Shown: positions 1 to 5,080 of the stretch, piece after piece
Numbering within the stretch: the stretch's first letter is position 1
How the letters are laid out: each line of letters opens with the position of its first letter
Made by a program: the position numbers and the translations under genes
Notes under the pieces: model-generated
Database searches by the model: none
Told to the model about the DNA's origin: nothing
The model's input: the letters and a program-made list of their open reading frames with translations, nothing else
Assembly: GCA_022758945.1 (NCBI GenBank)
Contig: JAEMQE010000274.1
Coordinates: 1-5,080 of the forward strand
Source of the DNA: Lentimicrobium sp.
Lineage (GTDB): Bacteria > Bacteroidota > Bacteroidia > Flavobacteriales > Flavobacteriaceae
DNA: 5,080 nucleotides
Direction of reading: 5' to 3'

Positions 1-413
1 ATAAAAGCAGATTGCATTGAATAACCATCAGGAGAAAAAGCGCCAAAACCATTGGATGCAAATGCACCAGCTTTTGTAGCGTCAATTGCAAAACCAGGTT
101 TTCCTGAAGCAATTGCGAATAATGTTCCTGCAGCAGCAATAGCTCCAACACATTGTGCAATGATGTAAGGGACTAATTCCTTGGCAGAAAAACGACCGCC
201 AGCCCATAATCCGAAAGAAACTGCCGGATTAAAATGTCCTCCAGAAATGTGACCCACGGCATAAGCCATTGTCAAAACGGTTAAACCAAATGCAAGAGAA
301 ACTCCTACAAATCCAATTCCTAAATCTGGAATTCCAGCAGCAAATAAAGCACTACCACAACCACCAAAAACTAACCAATACGTTCCAAAAAATTCAGCCA
401 ATAATTTTCTCAT
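1..413 (-). CDS. aqpZ: Aquaporin Z, water channel (N-terminal part; 3' end beyond left edge)
   Basis: This is an inner-membrane channel of the MIP family that lets water cross the cytoplasmic membrane. The 137 complete codons visible cover the first half. They start MRKLLAEFFGTYWLVFGGCG, and the stretch through the first pore loop closely follows E. coli AqpZ. SGGHFNPAV at residues 57-65 carries the first NPA box (62-64). F42 matches the aromatic/arginine filter phenylalanine (F43 in E. coli), and C19 matches E. coli C20. GLWAGGRFSAKE (68-79) and the loop ending GYSMQSAF are also AqpZ-like. The second NPA box and the filter His, Thr and Arg would lie off the left edge. The ATG at 413 is chosen because it gives the standard AqpZ N-terminus. 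No Shine-Dalgarno motif precedes it, as is normal in Bacteroidota. The family identification is very secure. Water rather than glycerol specificity is inferred from similarity to AqpZ. Confidence 0.96.
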   Translation of the reverse strand, partial: MRKLLAEFFGTYWLVFGGCGSALFAAGIPDLGIGFVGVSLAFGLTVLTMAYAVGHISGGHFNPAVSFGLWAGGRFSAKELVPYIIAQCVGAIAAAGTLFAIASGKPGFAIDATKAGAFASNGFGAFSPDGYSMQSAF

Positions 414-560
414 AATGTTAAATTTAGATTGTTAATTCTAACGAAATTAAGTTAAATGAAAATCTAAACCAAAAAATTTTGTTAAAATTTTATTAAAATG
501 TTGATGTAGTCCTGTTAAATCTATTATAATGTATTTTTTTAACAGTGAAAATTGTTGAAC
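414..560. other. AT-rich intergenic leader of aqpZ
   Basis: This 147-bp gap lies between the end of the small membrane protein gene and the aqpZ start, and it must hold any aqpZ promoter. It is extremely AT-rich, with several GTTAA(A) repeats. I see no exact TAnnTTTG element on the minus strand. The nearest are TAGATTTT (459-466) and TAGATTTA (516-523), each one base off and without a convincing TTG at the usual -33 distance. No coding frame or U-tract terminator is evident. The only structured element is the inverted repeat at 512-545. Confidence 0.5.
512..545. repeat. 8-bp inverted repeat upstream of aqpZ
   Basis: CTGTTAAA at 512-519 is the exact reverse complement of TTTAACAG at 538-545, separated by 18 AT-only or nearly AT-only bases. 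No U-tract follows either arm in the transcription direction of the flanking genes, so it does not look like an intrinsic terminator. It could be a regulator-binding palindrome or a weak hairpin, or it could arise by chance in such AT-rich sequence. Confidence 0.35.
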
Positions 561-791
561 TTAGTTCTTTCGGTAGTGTTTTGTTAAATAATAAATATTT
601 ACTCCTAAGATAAAGGTATTAGAAATGATTATTGGCCAAGAGGTTGCCAACAGAAAACCATAAATAACAAATAATGCACACCCTGTTGAGTTTATTATTC
701 TTAATGTATTTATATTTTTCATTAAAAATGAAATCATTAATACTAATGATGCTAAATAACCTACCAATTCTGTCAATGAAATATCAAACAT
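561..791 (-). CDS. Small three-helix membrane protein, YgjV/SemiSWEET-like half unit
   Basis: This 76-residue protein is almost entirely hydrophobic. Three membrane segments can be drawn at about residues 8-24, 32-50 and 53-70, with a basic tail (KHYRKN). The patterns GYLASLVLMISFLMKN, then LRIINSTG, then SWPIIISNTF resemble one repeat of the YgjV inner-membrane family. The three-helix layout also recalls SemiSWEET sugar carriers, but the PQ motif expected at the end of helix 1 is missing (LMKN instead). E. coli YgjV is about twice as long, so this may be a single-repeat version acting as a dimer. That is inference, and no substrate can be assigned. The ATG at 791 gives a leader of about 15 bases from a predicted promoter, with an A-rich untranslated region and no Shine-Dalgarno motif. 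It is 70 bp downstream of the DUF1501 gene and probably has its own promoter. Confidence 0.8.
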   Translation of the reverse strand: MFDISLTELVGYLASLVLMISFLMKNINTLRIINSTGCALFVIYGFLLATSWPIIISNTFILGVNIYYLTKHYRKN

Positions 792-813
792 TTTATTTTA
801 TTTTAGTGAGGGG

Positions 814-841
814 CAAAAGTAGGGTATAGTTGTGAGTTGAA
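814..841 (-). promoter_or_regulatory. Predicted Bacteroidota sigma-A promoter for the small membrane protein
   Basis: On the minus strand TACTTTTG at 821-814 matches the Bacteroidota -7 consensus TAnnTTTG exactly and is followed by C, as is common in Flavobacteriaceae. At a 17-bp spacing lies TTC (841-839), a two-of-three match to the TTG -33 element. Transcription would start near 806-808, about 15 bases before the ATG at 791. The element sits in the gap after the DUF1501 gene, so it would make the small gene independent of that operon. Confidence 0.5.
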
Positions 842-861
842 TGATAGAAATTTAGGATTTT

Positions 862-2031
862 TTAGAACAATCCTTCCAAAGCTTTGTTTTGTATTCCAAT
901 TTTTGATGCGTCAAAATCCAATTTGTTTTTCAAAATTGAAGCATAAACACTTCTAAAATCAATTTCGTGTTTCAAATCGCCATTGTCTAAATCCGAAAGG
1001 TTTGGATTACTGCCAATAATTTTCCCGCGGTTATTTCCTCCAATGACAAACATTGGGGCTGCCGTTCCGTGGTCAGTTCCTCGTCCATTGTCTTTCACTC
1101 GTCGACCAAATTCGGAGAAAACAACAATGGTTACATTTTGCAATTGTTGCGATTTTTTCAAATCTTCATAGAAGCTAAAAACTGCATCGTTAAGTTCGGT
1201 CAATTTGTTTTTTTGAATAGCTAATTGATTGTCGTGCGTATCAAAACCACCCAGCGATGTATAATAAACTTTCGAATTCAAGTTTCCTTTTATCAATTTT
1301 GAAATCCATTCCAGATTTTTAGCCAAACCCGTTTTTGGATAAACCACATCCGAAGCGGCTGATTTTGCCAATGCTTTCTGGATATCATCGGAACCTTCCA
1401 CCACCGAATTGGCTATTTTTCGAACAAAATCCAACTGTGGATTGTCGGATAATTGACCTTCGTTTTCGGCTTTGCTTTTGGTTTTGAAACGGTTTGGATC
1501 TTTCACGGTAATCGAATTGGGTTCTTCTCCTTTCAAAGCTAAATTATCAATCGAATCCAAGTTAATTCCTGCTGTAGGTTGATGTTCTTTGCATTGCAAA
1601 TCGAGATAACGCCCCAACCAACCATCACTCAGATATTCCTGATGCGTTGGTGCGGTTTGCCAAATTTCCTGACTTCGGAAATGAGAACGAACTGGATTGG
1701 GATAACCCACATTTTGTATCACCGACAAATCGCCACTTTGTTGCATTGTGGAAAATCCTATCAAAGCAGGATGAAAAGCCATTCCTTTTGACGAATTCAG
1801 AACTTCGTTTTTTGAAATTGCAATTGTGGGGCGCGAGTTATAATAGAGCGCATCTTCGAACGGAATGAAAGTATTTAATCCATCGTTTCCGCCGTTCAAT
1901 TGAACGAAAACCACACTTTGTTCGCCCAAAACCAAATTAGCTTGACTACCAAAAGAGTATAAAAAATCAGGCAATAGGAGTGAACCACCTGTGAAAGTTC
2001 CTGTTAGAGCTAAAAAATTTCGTCTGTTCAT
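862..2031 (-). CDS. DUF1501 family protein with twin-arginine-type signal
   Basis: This is a 389-residue DUF1501 protein of full family length. The family belongs to the alkaline phosphatase/sulfatase-like superfamily, but no substrate is established. The N-terminus MNRRNFLALTG followed by a hydrophobic stretch to about residue 28 looks like a Tat signal, implying export folded across the inner membrane. Family motifs in order are VQLNGGNDGLNT (43-54), RSHFRSQEIWQT (115-126), GWLGRYLD (137-144), GGFDTHDNQ (261-269), FSEFGRRV (305-312), GTDHGTAAPMFVIGG (318-332) and DFRSVYASIL (358-367). DFDTH-type and TDHG histidine and aspartate residues are candidates for metal binding by analogy with the superfamily (inference). 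The ATG at 2031 follows the DUF1800 stop by 10 bp, so the two are almost certainly cotranscribed and perhaps translationally coupled. No frameshift or truncation is seen. Family call secure, function unknown. Confidence 0.95.
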   Translation of the reverse strand: MNRRNFLALTGTFTGGSLLLPDFLYSFGSQANLVLGEQSVVFVQLNGGNDGLNTFIPFEDALYYNSRPTIAISKNEVLNSSKGMAFHPALIGFSTMQQSGDLSVIQNVGYPNPVRSHFRSQEIWQTAPTHQEYLSDGWLGRYLDLQCKEHQPTAGINLDSIDNLALKGEEPNSITVKDPNRFKTKSKAENEGQLSDNPQLDFVRKIANSVVEGSDDIQKALAKSAASDVVYPKTGLAKNLEWISKLIKGNLNSKVYYTSLGGFDTHDNQLAIQKNKLTELNDAVFSFYEDLKKSQQLQNVTIVVFSEFGRRVKDNGRGTDHGTAAPMFVIGGNNRGKIIGSNPNLSDLDNGDLKHEIDFRSVYASILKNKLDFDASKIGIQNKALEGLF

Positions 2032-2041
2032 AACTGTAAAA

Positions 2042-3436
2042 TTAAATGAGTTGAAATTCAGGGGTTTTTACCATAAAATTGAACAATCGCATCACGGCAT
2101 TTTCCGAGCCTTCGGTTTTGCTATCGAAATCGTATTTTAGGATTTGCTCAAAATCTGCTTGTGTAGTTGCATCGGTTTGAAACAACAATCGGTTTTTGAG
2201 TTCGGTAATAATTTGTTTGTTGTTTCCTTCTTTATCCCAATTCAATTTTACGTTCAGCTGTCTATTTGGGTTTTGTTTCATCATTGTATTGGCGTCATAT
2301 TCTTTATTTCCTCGACTAAAATTTTTACCACTACAAAGCAAATCGGCAACATTGTTTCGTTGTAGAAAAACTTGCGAAGTGAGCCAAGAATTTCCTCCGT
2401 CCCAGCCTTTCACATTGGGTTGGTTGAATAAATCCATTCCTTGTTCCTTGATAAAATAAGCGATTAATTTTCCATTGGGATTGGTAATATTGAGTTCGTT
2501 CATTAATTGTAAACTGTATTCCAAGGGATTTTTAATTTTGGAACCCGCATTGTTTTTGGCGAATTCTTCGGTGAAAATTTTGGTCAAAAGCGGTTTGATT
2601 TCAAAATTCATTTTCTTGAAATAATCACCATAATAATGCACCAATTCTTCTTTTGGATTGTCATAAATGAACCATTTCAATATTTTTCGAGTAATGAGAT
2701 AAGGAATATTGGGTTGTTCGAAAATGATATCAACCATTTCATCCACTTTAAAATTTCCGTTTTTTCCAAAATAAACGAAGCTTTCATTGTCTTCGAAAAT
2801 TTTTCGATATACGGCGCTTTCTTCTCCAATGCCAAGTCCTGCAAGACCTTTGGCTCCGTTTTTAATATCTTCTTCTGTGTAGTTTCCGATACCAAGAGTA
2901 AAAAGTTCGAGCAATTCTCGACTCAAGTTTTCGTTGAGTTTGTCTTTTCGGTTGTCAACATTGTCCAGATAACGCACCATCGCATTGCTTTGAATAATCT
3001 TCTTAGTCAGGGTTTTGAAATTGCCAAGAGCATTCTCTCTTAAAATTTGATTGTGCTGAAAAATCCAGTAATTCACCTTCACTTTTTGGAAAGTGGAAAC
3101 ATAATGATTGTGCCAGAAACAAGTCATTTTTTCACGAAGCGGAAATTCGTCTTCATACATTTTATCAATCCACCAAGCTTTCATTTCAAAGGAAGTTTGG
3201 ACTTCTTTTTTGAGTAATTCTTTTTTTGCTTCAGGATTTGAGTCTACTAATGTTTTTCGAACTTCTTTTAATTCTTGGAATGATTTTGGACTGTCTTCAA
3301 GAAAATCAGGAATTTTCGAATCAAATTTTGTAGAAAAAGACTGTTCCAAGAATTTTTTAAAACCTATTTTTTTGATTGTTTCTGCTTGTTTCACCGAATA
3401 TCCGAGTCGCAAAGACCAAAGGGTGTTGTTGTTCAT
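2042..3436 (-). CDS. DUF1800 family protein, partner of the DUF1501 gene
   Basis: This is a 464-residue DUF1800 protein, at the compact end for the family. LWSLRLGYSVKQAETIKKIG (6-25) matches the opening helix where the domain normally starts. Diagnostic blocks follow: FPLREKMTCFWHNHYVST (98-115), NENLSRELLELFTLGIGNYT (168-187) with the next glycine-rich turn KGLAG (196-200), TRKILKWFI (249-257), PLEYSLQLMNEL (304-315), NVKGWDGGNSWLTSQVFLQR (341-360) and the end LFNFMVKTPEFQLI. No biochemical activity is established for the family. It has no signal peptide. The frame upstream of the ATG at 3436 stays open for 15 codons to a TAA at 3484-3482 without ATG, GTG or TTG, so the start is firm. It sits 10 bp before DUF1501, its usual genomic partner, and 89 bp after DUF2721 with no exact promoter element in between. 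Confidence 0.95.
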   Translation of the reverse strand: MNNNTLWSLRLGYSVKQAETIKKIGFKKFLEQSFSTKFDSKIPDFLEDSPKSFQELKEVRKTLVDSNPEAKKELLKKEVQTSFEMKAWWIDKMYEDEFPLREKMTCFWHNHYVSTFQKVKVNYWIFQHNQILRENALGNFKTLTKKIIQSNAMVRYLDNVDNRKDKLNENLSRELLELFTLGIGNYTEEDIKNGAKGLAGLGIGEESAVYRKIFEDNESFVYFGKNGNFKVDEMVDIIFEQPNIPYLITRKILKWFIYDNPKEELVHYYGDYFKKMNFEIKPLLTKIFTEEFAKNNAGSKIKNPLEYSLQLMNELNITNPNGKLIAYFIKEQGMDLFNQPNVKGWDGGNSWLTSQVFLQRNNVADLLCSGKNFSRGNKEYDANTMMKQNPNRQLNVKLNWDKEGNNKQIITELKNRLLFQTDATTQADFEQILKYDFDSKTEGSENAVMRLFNFMVKTPEFQLI

Positions 3437-3525
3437 AATCTTAAGTGCTATAAAAGTTGGACTTAGATTTTGTAAAAGGGTTTAATTGGTCAGCAATTCT
3501 TTTTGTTTTTTAGCAGGAACAGTAT
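3437..3525. other. Gap between DUF2721 and DUF1800 genes, no clear signal
   Basis: These 89 bases contain no exact TAnnTTTG element and no hairpin plus U-tract on the minus strand. A run of A residues (AAAAAACAAAAAG on the minus strand, around 3499-3511) precedes a TTG, and TACAAAAT about 20 bases further is only a poor -7 candidate. The simplest reading is read-through from the DUF2721 promoter into DUF1800 and DUF1501, but a weak or non-sigma-A promoter here cannot be excluded. Confidence 0.4.
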
Positions 3526-3930
3526 TTATTTCATTTCTTTTTCCTCGGTCAAATCGCTCAAATGTAAACGCAAGGCATCAATAGAAATACTGATTTCCCA
3601 AAACGATAATCCTAACGAAACGAGCAAAGCAAGCAAGCTTAATCCAAACAAGTAAATGCTGGATATTTGTTGCTCCAGAAACAATAAAAGCATTGCAAAA
3701 ACGGACAGGAACAAACACAAAACGCCAAACATTTGCATATAACGAATGAGCGTCAAACGCAGATTGAGGTTTTTAATTTCCAATAAAACGCTTTTGCTTT
3801 CTTCCTCGTCATAGGTTTTTTTTAATTTCCGAATGATTTGTGCTATGGTAAGAAACCGATTAGTGTAAGCCAATAAAATCAATGAAGTTGCGGAAAAAAG
3901 TAGGGCAGGTGTTTCTATGTGTAGTGTCAT
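3526..3930 (-). CDS. DUF2721 family membrane protein
   Basis: This 134-residue integral membrane protein has the layout of DUF2721, a family of unknown function. The N-terminal block IETPALLFSATSLILLAYTN (5-24) forms the first membrane segment and is the family's most recognisable motif. It is followed by RFLTIAQIIRKLKKTY (25-40), a charged, probably cytosolic helical linker (about 40-62), two further membrane helices at about 65-86 and 91-113, and a charged tail ending EEKEMK. The ATG at 3930 places the TPALLF motif a few residues from the N-terminus, as expected. The leader is A/T-rich without Shine-Dalgarno. It is the first gene after the htpG terminator and has a likely promoter of its own. 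It may head the operon with DUF1800 and DUF1501, but whether it works with them is unknown. Confidence 0.9.
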   Translation of the reverse strand: MTLHIETPALLFSATSLILLAYTNRFLTIAQIIRKLKKTYDEEESKSVLLEIKNLNLRLTLIRYMQMFGVLCLFLSVFAMLLLFLEQQISSIYLFGLSLLALLVSLGLSFWEISISIDALRLHLSDLTEEKEMK

Positions 3931-3976
3931 TTTATTATAATTTTAGTCTGGAAACCAAAGTTCGTTTTTTTTATTC

Positions 3977-3984
3977 CAAAAGTA
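3977..3984 (-). promoter_or_regulatory. Predicted -7 element of the DUF2721-DUF1800-DUF1501 unit
   Basis: TACTTTTG on the minus strand (3984-3977) is an exact match to the Bacteroidota -7 consensus TAnnTTTG, and identical to the element before the small membrane protein gene. No TTG lies at the preferred 17-23 bp upstream; the nearest fall at 13 and 26 bp. Transcription would begin near 3970, giving an untranslated leader of about 40 bases. The upstream part of the promoter would overlap the htpG terminator hairpin. Confidence 0.45.
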
Positions 3985-3998
3985 AACCTTTTTCAAAC

Positions 3999-4032
3999 AA
4001 AAAAGACCCGCAAATTTTCACTTGCAGGTCTT
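3999..4032 (-). terminator. Intrinsic terminator of htpG
   Basis: On the minus strand AAGACCTGCAA (4032-4022) pairs with TTGCGGGTCTT (4013-4003) across an 8-base loop. This makes an 11-bp stem with a single G-U pair. It is followed directly by four more T residues (six in a row counting the stem end), then GTTTG. The hairpin starts 19 bases after the htpG stop codon. Stem strength, position and U-tract all fit a Rho-independent terminator. Confidence 0.88.
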
Positions 4033-4051
4033 AATTATATTAGCTTAATGA

Positions 4052-5080
4052 TTATTTAATCATCTCGAAACTTCTCTTAACAAAAGCCGTAAGTTCTTCA
4101 CCTTTCAATAGGTTTTGAGATAATTTGGCCAAGTCCAACGCTTGTTTTACAAGGCTTTCTTGCACTGTTTTGTCTTCGGTATTCAAAATATTTGTTGCCA
4201 ATTCTGAATTGGTATTTACAACCAAATTATACATTTCCGGCATATTTCCCATCCCAAACATTCCGCCACCACCAGATTGACTCATTTCTTTCATTCGACG
4301 CATAAACTCTGGTTGTGTGATGATGAAAGGCGCAGCTTGACTGTCCATTGCTTCCAGTTGAACTGTATATGCTTTTGGAATATAAGTTTCCAATGAAGTT
4401 TTCAAACTTTCTTTTTCTTCATCGGATAATTTAGAAATAGTAGTTTCTTCTTTTCTAATCAAATTATCAATATGATCTGAATCGACTCTGACGAAACTTA
4501 GATTTTGATTGTCGCCTTCGATTTTTTGGATTAAATGCGGAATAATTGGTGAGTCTAAAAGTAATACTTCGTATCCTTTTTCTTTCGCAATTTCGATATA
4601 AGAGTGTTGCGCTTCTTTATTTCCGGCGTAAAGGACAACTAGTTTTCCGTTTTTGTCGGTTTGAGTTTCCTTTAGATTTTCTTTCAATTCATCCAAAGTG
4701 AAGTATTTGTCATCAACCGTTGGATACAAAACGAAAGCACCTGCTTTTTCGTAGAATTTCTCTTCCGAAAGCATTCCATATTCCAAAACGATTTTGATGT
4801 CGTTCCATTTTTTCTCAAATTCTTCTCGGTTTTCAGTAAACAAAGACTTCAATTTATCGGCCACTTTGCGGGTGATATAATTGGATATTTTCTTCACGGC
4901 AGCATCGGCTTGCAAACTGGAACGTGACACATTCAATGGAATATCCGGTGAATCAATCACACCTTTTAACATCGTCAAGAATTCAGGAACAATTCCTTCT
5001 ACGTTATCCGTAACGTAAACTTGGTTTTGGTACAATTGAATCTTGTCTTTCTGGATTTGCAAATCAGAACCCAATTTTGG
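4052..5080 (-). CDS. htpG: Chaperone protein HtpG (Hsp90), C-terminal part; 5' end beyond right edge
   Basis: This is a cytosolic ATP-dependent chaperone acting as a homodimer. The visible 342 codons are roughly the last half of a protein that is usually a little over 600 residues. The N-terminal ATPase domain is off the right edge. The frame is open to the last base (reading PKLGSDLQIQ), so no start lies in the window; the TTG at 5074 is an internal leucine. DSPDIPLNVSRSSLQ (visible residues 43-57) is the middle-domain catalytic loop. Its Arg53 matches the conserved arginine that contacts the ATP gamma-phosphate (R380 in yeast Hsp82). The rest covers the middle and C-terminal dimerisation domains, with a Gly/Met-rich linker (about 269-280, SGGGGMFGMGNM) like that of other Bacteroidota HtpG proteins. 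The end, FVKRSFEMIK, lacks the eukaryotic MEEVD tail, as in all bacterial HtpG. A terminator follows. Confidence 0.97.
   Translation of the reverse strand, partial: PKLGSDLQIQKDKIQLYQNQVYVTDNVEGIVPEFLTMLKGVIDSPDIPLNVSRSSLQADAAVKKISNYITRKVADKLKSLFTENREEFEKKWNDIKIVLEYGMLSEEKFYEKAGAFVLYPTVDDKYFTLDELKENLKETQTDKNGKLVVLYAGNKEAQHSYIEIAKEKGYEVLLLDSPIIPHLIQKIEGDNQNLSFVRVDSDHIDNLIRKEETTISKLSDEEKESLKTSLETYIPKAYTVQLEAMDSQAAPFIITQPEFMRRMKEMSQSGGGGMFGMGNMPEMYNLVVNTNSELATNILNTEDKTVQESLVKQALDLAKLSQNLLKGEELTAFVKRSFEMIK

Noticed and set aside
459..523. Near-consensus -7 elements for aqpZ (TAGATTTT at 459-466 and TAGATTTA at 516-523)
   Set aside because: Each misses the final G and lacks a TTG at 17-23 bp. In sequence this AT-rich such matches are expected by chance, so they were not listed as promoters.
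2677..2895. Minus-strand 72-codon frame inside DUF1800
   Set aside because: It overlaps the DUF1800 gene in another frame and shows no family features; DUF1800 itself has continuous family motifs across the region, so no frameshift needs explaining.
2636..3043. Plus-strand open frame of 135 codons
   Set aside because: It lies wholly antisense to the well-supported DUF1800 gene and has a Phe/Ser/Ile-rich translation typical of a shadow frame, with no family resemblance.
3108..3485. Plus-strand open frame of 125 codons
   Set aside because: It is antisense to the 5' part of DUF1800, with no recognisable domain and no promoter-like element before it.
5072..5074. TTG as a start codon for the HtpG reading frame
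   Set aside because: The frame continues upstream to the window edge with HtpG-like sequence (PKL), so this TTG is an internal leucine of a gene cut by the edge.
1..5080. A defence system, mobile element, CRISPR array or prophage fragment
   Set aside because: No transposase, integrase, nuclease, toxin-antitoxin pair, repeat array or terminal repeats were seen; all genes share strand and similar base composition.

Overview
The window is AT-rich and fits a member of the Bacteroidota, most likely Flavobacterium or a close relative in the Flavobacteriaceae. This rests on the base composition, the A-rich leaders without Shine-Dalgarno motifs, two exact copies of the Bacteroidota promoter -7 element (TAnnTTTG, both as TACTTTTG), and the Bacteroidota flavour of the HtpG and AqpZ proteins. 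The species call is inference. All six genes I can support lie on the minus strand, so transcription runs from high to low coordinates. No RNA gene, CRISPR array, insertion sequence or phage gene was seen, and no gene-free stretch exceeds 300 bases.

In transcription order: (1) the C-terminal part of the chaperone HtpG (Hsp90) enters from the right edge and ends at 4052, followed by a clear intrinsic terminator (3999-4032). (2) A new transcription unit probably starts at about 3970 with a DUF2721 three-helix membrane protein (3526-3930). (3) After 89 bp comes a DUF1800 protein (2042-3436), and (4) only 10 bp later a DUF1501 protein (862-2031) with a twin-arginine-type N-terminus. (5) A second exact -7 element precedes a 76-residue three-helix membrane protein (561-791). 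(6) After a 147-bp AT-rich gap with a small inverted repeat, the aquaporin aqpZ begins at 413 and runs off the left edge.

The least explained part is the DUF1800-DUF1501 pair. The two families are recurrent neighbours in many bacterial phyla and lack an assigned biochemical role. DUF1501 belongs to the alkaline phosphatase/sulfatase-like fold and here looks exported. DUF1800 has no signal peptide, and the reading frame leaves no room for one with a standard start codon. They are best read as one functional unit, possibly with the upstream DUF2721 protein. The rest of the window is housekeeping (HtpG, AqpZ) or small membrane proteins. I see no proof of a wholly new system.
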